From: Nocardioides insulae DSM 17944
GTDB taxonomy: Bacteria; Actinomycetota; Actinomycetes; Propionibacteriales; Nocardioidaceae
Length of the DNA stretch: 61,230 bases
Reading direction: 5' to 3'
Assembly: GCF_000422825.1 (NCBI RefSeq)
Contig: NZ_AUGU01000001.1
Coordinates: 1-61,230 of the forward strand
In this document: positions 10,376 to 18,509 of the stretch, piece by piece
Position numbering within the stretch: the first letter of the stretch is position 1
How the letters are laid out: each line of letters starts with the position of its first letter
Made by a program: the position numbers and the translations under genes
Notes under the pieces: model-generated
What the model was told of the DNA's origin: nothing
Seen by the model: only the letters and a program-made list of their open reading frames with translations
The model's database searches: none

Positions 10376-10951
10376 ATGATCGGCCCTATGGCCGCATCGC
10401 AGCAGTCCCTCCGCGCCGCCGTCTTCCTGGGGTTGAGCGTCGACGGCCGCATCGCCCGGCCCGATGGCGACCTCGAGTGGCTGACCAGCCGAGGCGCCGC
10501 CGCTGGGGATGCCGGCTTCACGCCCTTCGTAGAGTCCGTCGAGGCGGTAGTGATGGGCCGGAGGACCTACGCGGCCATCGCTGCTGAGGAGCAGTGGCCC
10601 TACCTGGGTCGGCCGGTGCATGTGATCAGCACGACCCTGGCCGCAGACGGGGATCCACGGATCACTGTGCACCGCTCGGCCGAGGCGGCCGTCGACGCGT
10701 TGCAGCGGGACGGCCGTCGGCGCGTCTACGTCGACGGCGGCCAGACGGTTCGTTGGTTCCTTGCCTCCGGACTCGTCGACGAGCTCACGCTGTCGCACGT
10801 GCCCGTGCTCATCGGCGATGGGCCCACGCTGTTCGGGCCGCTCGGCGGAGATGTGCGCCTCGAACACGTGCGCACCGCAGTACTCGACGGCGGGATGGTC
10901 CAGACCACCTACCGCGTCTTGGGCGGACCGACGCCGCCCCCGGCCCCGTAG
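10376..10951 (+). CDS. Dihydrofolate reductase-like / RibD C-terminal domain protein
   Basis: 191 aa protein with the RibD_C fold: FLGLSVDGRIARPDG near the N-terminus, VMGRRTY, VHVISTT, and YVDGGQTVRWFLASGLVDELTLSHVPVLIGDGPTLF, which together form the NADPH site and the C-terminal sheet. These stand-alone proteins are reductases of mostly unknown substrate, not the essential folate enzyme. The start could be ATG 10376 or ATG 10388; neither has a strong ribosome site. It is followed by 200 bp without a clear gene. Confidence 0.85.
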   Translation: MIGPMAASQQSLRAAVFLGLSVDGRIARPDGDLEWLTSRGAAAGDAGFTPFVESVEAVVMGRRTYAAIAAEEQWPYLGRPVHVISTTLAADGDPRITVHRSAEAAVDALQRDGRRRVYVDGGQTVRWFLASGLVDELTLSHVPVLIGDGPTLFGPLGGDVRLEHVRTAVLDGGMVQTTYRVLGGPTPPPAP

Positions 10952-11151
10952 ACCGCGTCGGCTCAAGCCGTTCTCTCGTCCCAGCCGAGGAACCCCGACC
11001 GGCTGTGAGCCCAGTGTCGGATGTGTCTTCGGTCCGCTGGGCGCACCATCGGGACGACGCCATCGCGCTCGATGAGGGCGTCAACGCGTTCACCTCACGA
11101 CGACGGTGTGCGTCCGCGTTGGGACCCGCCCGGTGCGAGCTGAACATCAGG

Positions 11152-11970
11152 TCAACGGAGTAGATCCTCGATCGCCGACCACGCCTCGCCGCCCAGCCGC
11201 CGGTCGGCGCGCTCGGTGCCCCCACGCTGCATGCTCATCCCCGCGGCGACCACGGGCTCGCCCGGGAGGACCGTGCGGTGACCTGCTTCAGGGTCGGAGA
11301 GGACGGTGGTTTCGAGCCCGTGTGCCGCGCGGCGGGCGCGGATCCGTTCAGCATGCTCGACCGCGGGCCACACCCGGTCATCGCCCCCGGCGACCAGGAC
11401 GAGTCGGCGGATTCCTTCGACCGGAATCGCCGCGTCGCTGGCGGCTTCGGGGAAGGTCAGGAACGAGCGGCGATAGAGATCGACGTACGCCGGCGGATCA
11501 TCGTCCGGTTCCCAGGTCTCATCGAAGGGCACGAACGGGAGCGGCCGACCGTGGTGGCTCCAATGCGAGGTGACACGTCCCTCGGGCGTGACTCCCGCCC
11601 ACACCACGTCCGATGGTGCGAACGCGACGACGGCATCGACGTGATCCGACAGTGCCCCGGTCAGCAGCGCGGCCTCCGCGCCGAACGAGGTGCCCAGCAC
11701 GATCACCCGGTCGCACTCACGACGGAGCAGTTCGACGCGGTCGAGGAACAGTTCGAGAGCGATCTCCCACGGCCCCTCGTGCTGGCCCCGACCGCCGAAC
11801 CAGCGGATGGACTCCGCCACCACCCCGGCGCCGGCAAGGACCCGTGCGCGTGCGGTGTCGACCCGGCCGCTGGAGCCGGCAAGGACGAGTGCACCCACTC
11901 CGTTGTGTTCGCTGGGCACGCACCGGACACCCTCGACATCGTCCGCGATGCCCGACGCCGATGTCGTCAT
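11152..11970 (-). CDS. Alpha/beta hydrolase, BAAT/acyl-CoA thioesterase C-terminal type
   Basis: 272 aa alpha/beta hydrolase. Nucleophile elbow GTSFGAEAALL near residues 93-103 (Ser95), acid region AGGDDRVWP near 214-222 and AGHR near 249 provide the triad. The sequence around these points resembles the BAAT C-terminal domain of acyl-CoA:amino acid N-acyltransferases/thioesterases rather than lipases. Unlike the full family it lacks the N-terminal thioesterase domain. The gene ends in a convergent arrangement and starts 28 bp before the end of the LVIVD gene in the same direction, so it may be co-transcribed. Confidence 0.75.
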   Translation of the reverse strand: MTTSASGIADDVEGVRCVPSEHNGVGALVLAGSSGRVDTARARVLAGAGVVAESIRWFGGRGQHEGPWEIALELFLDRVELLRRECDRVIVLGTSFGAEAALLTGALSDHVDAVVAFAPSDVVWAGVTPEGRVTSHWSHHGRPLPFVPFDETWEPDDDPPAYVDLYRRSFLTFPEAASDAAIPVEGIRRLVLVAGGDDRVWPAVEHAERIRARRAAHGLETTVLSDPEAGHRTVLPGEPVVAAGMSMQRGGTERADRRLGGEAWSAIEDLLR

Positions 11971-11998
11971 GGACCAGATCGCGGTTCGACTCAGGCCA

Positions 11999-13822
11999 CT
12001 ACTGGGCGATCGAGTGGCGCAGGTCGGTCAGTGCGTCGCGCAGGTCGGAGTCGTCGAGGACCCGGATCGCATTGTTCAACTGAGCGATGACTGACGCCGT
12101 CTGGCCCTTGGCGTGCAGCTTCTCCGCCTTCTCGAGGTGCTTCCCGACCTTGTCCTCGGTCTTCTCGGGCAGGGAGCCGGCTCGCACCGCCTGGTCGAAG
12201 TACGCCCCAGCGACGTTGAAGCTCGGCTCCCAGACGATCTCGGTCTGGTGCTGGGCGTTGAACTCCGCGACCTGGACCTCCTTGGCCGCGCCGAGCTCGT
12301 TCTCCGACAGCAGCTCGTTCTCGAGCAACCCGAACGTGTCGAAGCCGCGTGCGATCTCGGTGCCGTAGACGTTGCCGTTGTACCAGTACGTCGCCCACAG
12401 CCCGCCCAGATTGAGGCCGGTGGGGTTCTGCGGGACCGTGATGGGTCCACGGTCGAAGTAGCCGATCTCGACCGGGTTCGCCGCGTCGGAGAAGTCGACG
12501 AGCGACAGGCCGCCCTGGTACCAGGCCTGAACGATGATGTCGCGGCCCGGCACGGGCACCAGCGAGGAGTTGTGCGCCACGCAGTTCTCCTGCGCGGTCT
12601 GCACCGCCGGCATCTTGAAGTAGCTGGCGAACTCCATCTGCCCGTTGTCGATCTCGTAGAACGAGTCGGCGCCCCACTCGAGCTGATCGGTGGCGCGGCA
12701 GCGCGCGCTGGTCCCGCCGCCCCACTCGTCGGTGAACACCGCCGTGGTGCCGTCGTTGTTCAGCGTCGCCGAGTGCCAGTAGGAGTAGTTCGGATCACTG
12801 ACGGCGTCGAGCCGAACCGGATTCACCGGGTCGGAGGTGTCGAGCAGGATCCCGTTGCCCTGGCAGGCACCTGCTGCCACCTGCAACTCATGGAACGACG
12901 TGATGTCGTGGCAGGTGTTGGTGTTGGGCAAGGGCGAGTACGGCGTGCCCGACGGATGCAGGGTGCCGGGCACGGTGTTCTGCAGACCGTTGAGGGCACC
13001 CGTCGCCGGGTCGGTGAAGATGCGGGGCTGGCTGACGACCGCCGCCGTCTCCGGGGCATCCAGGGGCACCTTGATGACGTCGATACGCCACTGGGTCGGA
13101 TCGCCTGAGGTCACGGGAGCCGGGTTGTTGGGGTTCTGGTCCATACAGCCGGCGAGCTCGGCCGCCGGCCGCACACCAGAGGTGCCGGAGTTGTAGATGT
13201 AGACGTTGTCGGGGTCGTCAGGGTCGGTGACGAGCGTGTGCGTGTGGGATCCCCGGCACGTCTGAACACCTGGTAGCTGCACGGGGTTGTCGATGTCGCT
13301 GATGTCGAAGATCCTGACGCCACGGAACCGCTCCGGGTTGACCGCGCCGGGAGCGCCCTGGGTGCCGCAGTCGATCCGGCCGCGGGTCTCCTCGACGGAG
13401 ATGAAGAGCAGATCACCGTACACAGAGGGGTCACCCTGGCCACCTGGGCACACGAAGCTCGCGCGCAGCGTAGGGTCGTCCGGGTCGGAGAGGTCATAGA
13501 CCTGGAAGCCGTTGAAACTGCCGACGATCGCGTTGTCGCCGCTGAAGGCGAGGTCGGAGTTGGCGGTTCCGATGCCGGTGAAGCCGATCGGAGCCGTGTT
13601 GAACGCGCCCTCCCGCGGGTCGTTGTCGAGGAGGTCGACGTTGCTGGACACGTCGGTCCAGGGGAAGTAGCCGGGGGCAAGGCCGACCCTTGGGTCATCG
13701 GGGTCCGGTGGGTCCGCGACCGCAGACGCCGGCGCCAACGTCGCCAGCAGCAGAGCGGCGCCTGCCGCCGCGATCGCGCGGCTTCGGGTGCGCCCGACCA
13801 GACTGCGAAGCTTGCCGTACAT
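11999..13822 (-). CDS. Secreted LVIVD-repeat beta-propeller protein
   Basis: 607 aa exported protein. A typical signal peptide (about 1-36, twin Arg-Ser region then a hydrophobic core ending ASAVA-DPP) is followed by repeated blades of the type V-x-D-[IL]-S-D-P-[DA]-x-P (GFQVYDLSDPDDPT, GVRIFDISDIDNPV, GGLSLVDFSDAANPV), the LVIVD repeat of beta-propellers. A helical C-terminal segment of about 90 aa (KTEDKVGKHLEKAEKLHAKG) resembles a cell-wall-associated helical repeat. The ATG at 13822 has GGGAGG upstream; the open frame running to 15700 is spurious. It is divergent from a DUF305 lipoprotein. Function unknown. Confidence 0.85.
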   Translation of the reverse strand: MYGKLRSLVGRTRSRAIAAAGAALLLATLAPASAVADPPDPDDPRVGLAPGYFPWTDVSSNVDLLDNDPREGAFNTAPIGFTGIGTANSDLAFSGDNAIVGSFNGFQVYDLSDPDDPTLRASFVCPGGQGDPSVYGDLLFISVEETRGRIDCGTQGAPGAVNPERFRGVRIFDISDIDNPVQLPGVQTCRGSHTHTLVTDPDDPDNVYIYNSGTSGVRPAAELAGCMDQNPNNPAPVTSGDPTQWRIDVIKVPLDAPETAAVVSQPRIFTDPATGALNGLQNTVPGTLHPSGTPYSPLPNTNTCHDITSFHELQVAAGACQGNGILLDTSDPVNPVRLDAVSDPNYSYWHSATLNNDGTTAVFTDEWGGGTSARCRATDQLEWGADSFYEIDNGQMEFASYFKMPAVQTAQENCVAHNSSLVPVPGRDIIVQAWYQGGLSLVDFSDAANPVEIGYFDRGPITVPQNPTGLNLGGLWATYWYNGNVYGTEIARGFDTFGLLENELLSENELGAAKEVQVAEFNAQHQTEIVWEPSFNVAGAYFDQAVRAGSLPEKTEDKVGKHLEKAEKLHAKGQTASVIAQLNNAIRVLDDSDLRDALTDLRHSIAQ

Positions 13823-13984
13823 GCCACGACCTCCCAGTGTGCTGGTCCGGTCGCTCACGTGGTCGCAGACGTGCGGCGACGTTGCCGACCAGGACCCACT
13901 GTGAGGCACAGTAGTGTCGTTCATCGTGACGCGCCAGAAGCGAGACGAGCAAACGTCGAGTGGTGGATGCGAGGGGCCCAATTG

Positions 13985-14647
13985 ATGCTGACCCGCCCGC
14001 GGAACCTTGCGGCTCAAGCTCTCGCGCTGGCTGCACTGACAGTCCTCTCGGGGTGCACCTCCGACGGTGGGGACGAGCCGGAGGACCGGGCACCTGTCGT
14101 CCAGCTCGGCGGTCCCGGTGAATCCAACAGCGAGCTGAGTGAGGACGAGATCGATGCGATCGAGGCACCGGCGTACACCGACGCGGACGTCGGCTTCGTG
14201 CAGAACATGATCCCGCACCACCAACAGGCGCTGACGATGATCGACCTGGTGGCCGCCCGCACCGACACCACCGACCTGCCCAAGCTCACGGAGCGGATGG
14301 CCATCTCCCAGCTGGACGAGATCGCCCAGCTCGAGCGCTGGCTGACCGAGCGTGGCGAGGAGCTGCCGGGGGTACATCACGAGCACGGCAGCGGGCACGA
14401 CATGCAGATGCCGGGGATGCTCACCGATGCTGAGCTCTCCCAATTGTCCGCGGCGCGCGGTGCACGGTTCGACCGGCTGTTCCTGCAGTACATGATCCGC
14501 CACCACGAGGGCGCGGTCATCATGGTGCAGGACCTGCTGAACGGAGAGGGCGGACAGGAGCCGGCCATCTTCCAGCTGGCGCAGCACATCGAGTCCGACC
14601 AGACGATCGAGATCTCCCGGATGAAGCACCTGCTCATCGAGCAGTAG
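13985..14647 (+). CDS. DUF305 lipoprotein
   Basis: 220 aa lipoprotein. The signal peptide ends in a lipobox LSGC with Cys24. Two DUF305 half-repeats carry the histidine/methionine pattern of the family: FVQNMIPHHQQALTMIDL near 70-87 and FLQYMIRHHEGAVIMVQDL near 162-180, with an HEHGSGHDMQMPGM stretch between. This four-helix-bundle family is suspected of binding metal, often copper, outside the membrane. The start at 13985 was chosen for signal-peptide geometry; an ATG six codons upstream is possible. Divergent from the LVIVD-repeat gene with 162 bp between. Confidence 0.88.
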   Translation: MLTRPRNLAAQALALAALTVLSGCTSDGGDEPEDRAPVVQLGGPGESNSELSEDEIDAIEAPAYTDADVGFVQNMIPHHQQALTMIDLVAARTDTTDLPKLTERMAISQLDEIAQLERWLTERGEELPGVHHEHGSGHDMQMPGMLTDAELSQLSAARGARFDRLFLQYMIRHHEGAVIMVQDLLNGEGGQEPAIFQLAQHIESDQTIEISRMKHLLIEQ

Positions 14648-14710
14648 GGGGGCTCCTCCCGGGCGGCCCGTGTCCAGGACGACTACCGTGCTGGAAGGCG
14701 ATGACTGGGC

Positions 14711-14737
14711 ATCTTTCGACAGTAGGAGACGAAAGAT
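14711..14737. promoter_or_regulatory. Inverted repeat ATCTTTCG-N11-CGAAAGAT
   Basis: A perfect 8-bp inverted repeat (14711-14718 and 14730-14737) with 11 bp between, lying downstream of the DUF305 gene and upstream of the Tat-exported TIM-barrel gene. It could be an operator of the latter or part of a terminator for the former. Confidence 0.45.
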
Positions 14738-14772
14738 CGCGGGTGCCCTATTGAATGTGTGAGGAGCGTAGG

Positions 14773-14808
14773 CCACCCTGCTGTGTGATCTACACCACAG
14801 AAGGGTGG
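14773..14808. promoter_or_regulatory. Nested palindrome with CRP/GlxR-like core
   Basis: The core TGTGATCTACACCACA (14784-14799) matches the CRP/GlxR pattern TGTGA-N6-TCACA at 9 of 10 defined bases and has the TA centre favoured by actinobacterial GlxR. It sits in a larger inverted repeat, CCACCCTGCTGTG (14773-14785) against CACAGAAGGGTGG (14796-14808), with one mismatch in 13. Located about 135 bp before the start of the Tat-exported sugar-isomerase-like gene, so catabolite-type control is plausible. Confidence 0.5.
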
Positions 14809-14941
14809 GGCTGTCGACGTTCTCGGGGCAGGTGTGTCGATCACTCCGGTGAGCGTCTCTGCGGTCGGGACAATGCCATTCCAGATGCCCTTCGCCGTCC
14901 GCCGGTGCGTCCCCGGGCGTGCCGCGTGCAGAGGAGGAAGC

Positions 14942-16237
14942 ATGGGAGCAGGCAAGCGGAGTTCGTCCGGCTCGGCCCTGAGTCGGCGAGGGTTCATCGG
15001 CGCGAGCGCCGGGGTCGCGATCGGAGCCGTGGGACTTGGGCAGATCGGCACGATGTCGACCGCGTCGGCGGCGAACGGGCGGTTGATCCCGCCGAGCAAG
15101 GTAGGGACGATCACCTTCAGCCAGCGAGATGTCCCCGGGCGCTTGGCGATCGCGACCGGTAACCCGGTGATGGGGTTCTTGGGTGGTCCCGGCTTCCCGG
15201 AGGACCCGACCGACCTCGGCCCCCTGGTGCCGCTCCCGGGTGGGTGGCGGGAGCTCTTCGAGTTCTTCGCAGGGGTCGGCATCAAGCAGGTCGAGTTCGC
15301 CGGCTACGGACAGAACGCCGCCAACCCCGGTGGGACCGCGTCCTACCCCACCGATGGCAACGCGGCCGGTCGGGCGGCCTACCTCGACTATGCCGGACGC
15401 CTGCGTGGCTTCCTCGACGAGTTCGGCCTCGAGGCGATCGGCAATCACGGTTTCGTCCCGAGCACCTGGAACGGGCCGAACAGCCCGGGCGGGGTCATGT
15501 CCGCGGCCGACGAGCTGCGACTGCGGACCGAGCTGGAGTTCGCCGCGATCCTCGGTATGCCCTACATGGGCACCGGCGGAGACCCGACCAACGCCGGCAA
15601 CCGCAACATCGAGCCCTGGACCATCGCCGGTGAGAAGTGGACCGCACTCAATCAGCTCAGCGTCGGCGAGTACGGCATCCAGATGTACACCCACAACCAC
15701 TCACCGGCGTACCACTTCCTCCAGGACGGCCCGATGGTGACCGTCACCGAAGACCGCGTCACCGGCGCCCCGATCGCACCGACCCAGGTGCGCGCGGAGT
15801 CGGGAAAGCGCCTCATGCAGCACTACCTCGACACCACCGACCCCTCGCTCGTGGTCGTGGAGATGGACATCTTCTGGGCACACGTCGCCCAGCACCAGTG
15901 GCGGTGGCGCTACGACGAGAACGGTGACCGGGTCGAGGACATCTTCGACCCGCTCGCGCAGGTTGCCCGGCAGACGAAGCGCTACGCCCTCTACCACGCC
16001 AAGGACGGTGATCGCACCACGCAACCACCCGGCGTCGGCAACGGCTACGACATGGTGCCGTTCGGCGATCCACGCAGCGACATCGACTTCGCCCGGTTCT
16101 TCCGCAAGCAGGGTGCGAAGGGCTTCCACAACCCCAACTACGAGCAGGACAACGCCCCCGGAGGAACCGCCGACCCCGGCCAGTCCCTGCGCTTCACCCA
16201 CATCAGCGCCGCCAACATGAACGGGTTGCGCGGCTGA
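14942..16237 (+). CDS. Tat-exported sugar phosphate isomerase/epimerase-like TIM-barrel protein
   Basis: 431 aa. The N-terminus has a twin-arginine signal (SRRGFIGAS at 13-21, hydrophobic stretch to about residue 45), so the protein is exported folded. The mature part resembles the xylose isomerase-like TIM barrel (AP endonuclease family 2): GVGIKQVEFAGYG, GLEAIGNHGFVPS, YGIQMYTHNHSPAY, VVVEMDIFWAHVA and the closing YHAKDG segment supply the expected metal-binding Glu/Asp/His. Related secreted proteins act on sugars or inositols; the substrate here is unknown. Start ATG at 14942 with a strong GAGGAGG site. Confidence 0.85.
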   Translation: MGAGKRSSSGSALSRRGFIGASAGVAIGAVGLGQIGTMSTASAANGRLIPPSKVGTITFSQRDVPGRLAIATGNPVMGFLGGPGFPEDPTDLGPLVPLPGGWRELFEFFAGVGIKQVEFAGYGQNAANPGGTASYPTDGNAAGRAAYLDYAGRLRGFLDEFGLEAIGNHGFVPSTWNGPNSPGGVMSAADELRLRTELEFAAILGMPYMGTGGDPTNAGNRNIEPWTIAGEKWTALNQLSVGEYGIQMYTHNHSPAYHFLQDGPMVTVTEDRVTGAPIAPTQVRAESGKRLMQHYLDTTDPSLVVVEMDIFWAHVAQHQWRWRYDENGDRVEDIFDPLAQVARQTKRYALYHAKDGDRTTQPPGVGNGYDMVPFGDPRSDIDFARFFRKQGAKGFHNPNYEQDNAPGGTADPGQSLRFTHISAANMNGLRG

Positions 16238-16354
16238 GGACCGCTCACCGTCCGGCCGGCTCCGCGACCTGGATCGCGGCGTCGGCCGGACACATGCAGG
16301 ACAACCCGGCGCCAACACCGCGGGCACCTTGACGAGACATCCACCGCACGGCGC

Positions 16355-16395
16355 GCGACGATCCGGGCACGTCCAGAGACTGCCCGGATCGTCGC
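16355..16395. terminator. Strong hairpin between convergent genes
   Basis: A perfect 15-bp inverted repeat, GCGACGATCCGGGCA (16355-16369) and its complement (16381-16395), with an 11-nt loop. It lies between the convergent TIM-barrel gene and the DHFR-like gene, as expected of a bidirectional terminator. Confidence 0.8.
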
Positions 16396-16423
16396 CCAGT
16401 CGACGCCACCGGGTAGGGAACCT

Positions 16424-17005
16424 TCACCGGCGCACGGGATAGCGCAGGTGAAGCACTCGGTTGCCCCGAGTCACCACGTCGGGATCTTCCAACAGATGCG
16501 GAGTGTCGATCGACCCGAAGAAGCGCTTTCCGGACCCCAGCACGACCGGGATGACGTCCATCCGCACCTCGTCGATGAGACCCGCGGCGAGGCACTGGCC
16601 GCCGACATCCCCTGCCGCTACCTCGACCGTGCGGTCACCCGCGAGCTCCCGCGCCTTGGCCACCGCCGCCTTGATCCCGTCGACGAAGTGGAAGGGCGCC
16701 TCCAGGTCCCAGCCCTCGGGCGGCGGCCGGTGGCTGACGACTACGAGGTGGTCGACCCCGCCTGGCGGCACCCCGTCCCAGCCGTCGGTGATGTCGAAGA
16801 CATGGCGTCCGGCGACGGTCGCTCCGATCTCGTCCCAGTACGGTCGGACGTAGTCGTAGGAGGCCTGCGACACCTTCAACACTCCGCTCTCGTCCAACGC
16901 GACCTCACCGCTCACCAGCCACTCGAACAGTGGCCCAGGGTCGTCGTTCTCGGCCGCGATGAAGCCGTCGACCGACACTGACGCGTACATCACTACCTTG
17001 CTCAT
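16424..17005 (-). CDS. Dihydrofolate reductase-like / RibD C-terminal domain protein
   Basis: 193 aa. MSKVVMYASVSVDGFIAAEND opens a RibD_C/DHFR-like fold; VAGRHVFDITDGWDG, HLVVVSHRPPP and VEVAAGDVGGQCLAAGLIDEVRMDVIPVVLGSGKRFFG complete the NADPH-binding pattern. It is the YwjB/YyaP-like stand-alone reductase class with unknown substrate. The ATG at 17005 has GGAGGAG just upstream, which excludes the longer open frame to 17365. It is a second paralogue in the window (compare 10376-10951), and lies 67 bp after an AraC regulator gene on the same strand. Confidence 0.88.
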   Translation of the reverse strand: MSKVVMYASVSVDGFIAAENDDPGPLFEWLVSGEVALDESGVLKVSQASYDYVRPYWDEIGATVAGRHVFDITDGWDGVPPGGVDHLVVVSHRPPPEGWDLEAPFHFVDGIKAAVAKARELAGDRTVEVAAGDVGGQCLAAGLIDEVRMDVIPVVLGSGKRFFGSIDTPHLLEDPDVVTRGNRVLHLRYPVRR

Positions 17006-17072
17006 GAGACTCCTCCGTCGGGATGTGTCCCCGAAGTCTGCGCCGCGTCGGGCGTCTTGCTCTTGTACGAAA

Positions 17073-17912
17073 TCAATCGGCCGGCAGCGGCCAGCCGTCG
17101 AGCACGTGGCCGGGATGCTCGCGCAGGAAACGCCTCCGGACCTCGATGTACCGGGTCGGGGTGAAGCCGGTGAACTCCCGGAACTCGCGGGCGAAGTGCG
17201 CCTGGTCGAAGTAGCCGGCGCGAGCGGCGAGGTCGGCCCAGTTGATCGGTTCGGCGGGGTCGATGGCGAGCACGGTGGTGGAGAACCGGTGCGCCCGGGC
17301 CAGCCGCTTCGGCGTGATGCCGATGATCTGCTGGAAGCATCGCGCCAGATAGGTGCTGCTGACACCTCCCGCCGCGCTCAGGTCGCCGATCGACACCCTC
17401 CCACCGGTCTCCGCAATGGCGGTGCTCACGTGGCGGACCAGATCCAGACCGTGGATCTCGCGCAGCTGACCCAGCAACGCCTCCTCGAGCAGCGTCAGCA
17501 TCTGGCCGGGTTCGTCTAGTTCGGCCAGTTGGTCTCGCAGGCCGGCGGTCGCGGGCCTGCCCCACACCTGCTCGATCGTCGCCGGACGGTCGCACAACTC
17601 GGCCGCCGCCATCGGCACGAACGGCGCCAGCCCCCACGGCCTGAAGTGCACGCCGACCGACCGGCTCGGGATCGGGTATCCGAACTCCCACGCACGAGTG
17701 GGCGCGCCGACCACGCAGCCATCGTCGTACTCGGCCGTGTCGACGTCGCTGCCCGCACGGATGTGGAACGGCGCCCCCAGATTGACGATGAGCAGGGGTG
17801 CCGGAGCGGCCGGCAGCGTCAGTCGACGGTACGGCGGCTCACCGTCCAGGTAGTAGAGGTCGATGATCAGCCTGTCCAGCGGCGGTCGCGGCGCCCTCGA
17901 CACGTACTCCAC
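17073..17912 (-). CDS. AraC-family transcriptional regulator with DUF6597-type sensor domain
   Basis: The N-terminal half (RAPRPPLDRLIIDLYYLDG, then LLIVNLGAPF and VGVHFRPWGLAPF) resembles the DUF6597 sensor region; the C-terminal ~100 aa is an AraC double helix-turn-helix with VSIGDLSAAGGVSSTYLARCFQQIIGITPKRLARAHR and YFDQAHFAREFREFTGFTPTRY. The start is uncertain: GTG at 17912 or 17903 begins where family similarity begins, while the open frame reaches 18104. The extra 5' stretch shares DNA similarity with a relic near 43.65 kb. It probably regulates the adjacent DHFR-like gene (inference from position). Confidence 0.83.
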   Translation of the reverse strand: MEYVSRAPRPPLDRLIIDLYYLDGEPPYRRLTLPAAPAPLLIVNLGAPFHIRAGSDVDTAEYDDGCVVGAPTRAWEFGYPIPSRSVGVHFRPWGLAPFVPMAAAELCDRPATIEQVWGRPATAGLRDQLAELDEPGQMLTLLEEALLGQLREIHGLDLVRHVSTAIAETGGRVSIGDLSAAGGVSSTYLARCFQQIIGITPKRLARAHRFSTTVLAIDPAEPINWADLAARAGYFDQAHFAREFREFTGFTPTRYIEVRRRFLREHPGHVLDGWPLPAD

Positions 17913-18020
17913 GCTCCCCAGTATCGCCGCGCGCCCGACGTACACGGATCCGCTGACGCGCGGCTCCGTGAGGGCGCGCTCACCCGTCGCCGACCCGCGA
18001 TCGGTGAGCATCTGGGCCGC

Positions 18021-18058
18021 GACCCAGACGGGCGTCGCGTCGGGGGTCGGTAGCCGTT
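18021..18058 (-). repeat. Short segment shared with 43641-43678
   Basis: About 34 of 38 bases are identical, without gaps, to 43641-43678, in the same orientation. On the minus strand both can read R-L-P-x-P-D-A-x-P-V-W-[V/I]-A. It sits just upstream of the likely AraC start. Origin unknown; perhaps the end of a shared, otherwise lost gene. Confidence 0.6.
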
Positions 18059-18156
18059 GCTTCTCCGGCGACGCGGTGTTGGCCCGGGTCGGTACCCCGG
18101 TCAACGTCCGAGGCGGCCGACCGGATGGGGCACCCGGCGTGGTGCCGGGGGTGGGA

Positions 18157-18417
18157 TCAGGCCTGCTGGCGGGAGCGGACGAGTCGCCAGATCAGGGTGA
18201 CGACGATCGCTCCGACGATGGAGCCGATGATGCCGCTGGGGCGGATCGCCAGACCGTCGCCGGCGATGAGGCTGGCCAGCAGGCCGCCGACGAAGGAGCC
18301 GACGAGACCGGAGACGAAGGCCATCGGCCAGTCGATGCGGCCTTGCGGGCGACCGACGATCAGCTGCGCGGCCGCGCCGATGACCATGCCGAACAGGATC
18401 AGGGCGATGATGAGCAC
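18157..18417 (-). CDS. GlsB/YeaQ/YmgE-family stress-associated membrane protein
   Basis: 86 aa, with three hydrophobic segments rich in Gly/Ala and the family pattern GMVIGAAAQLIVGRPQG, GLVGSFVGGLLASLI and GIIGSIVGAIVVTLIW (the so-called transglycosylase-associated family, which has no known enzymatic activity). These small inner-membrane proteins often respond to stress. ATG start at 18417. It is divergent from an MFS gene starting at 18510. Confidence 0.9.
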   Translation of the reverse strand: MLIIALILFGMVIGAAAQLIVGRPQGRIDWPMAFVSGLVGSFVGGLLASLIAGDGLAIRPSGIIGSIVGAIVVTLIWRLVRSRQQA

Positions 18418-18509
18418 TCGCAGAGCCTAGCCAATCGCACTCCGGGCGTCGCCACCGGCGAGGCCGCGGGTTTCCGGCGGCACGGCCCGAGGGGTGTAGA
18501 ACAACAGGG

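Noticed and set aside
13823..15700. Upstream extension of the LVIVD-protein frame
   Set aside because: It crosses the divergent DUF305 gene and has no similarity; the signal peptide and ribosome site mark ATG 13822.
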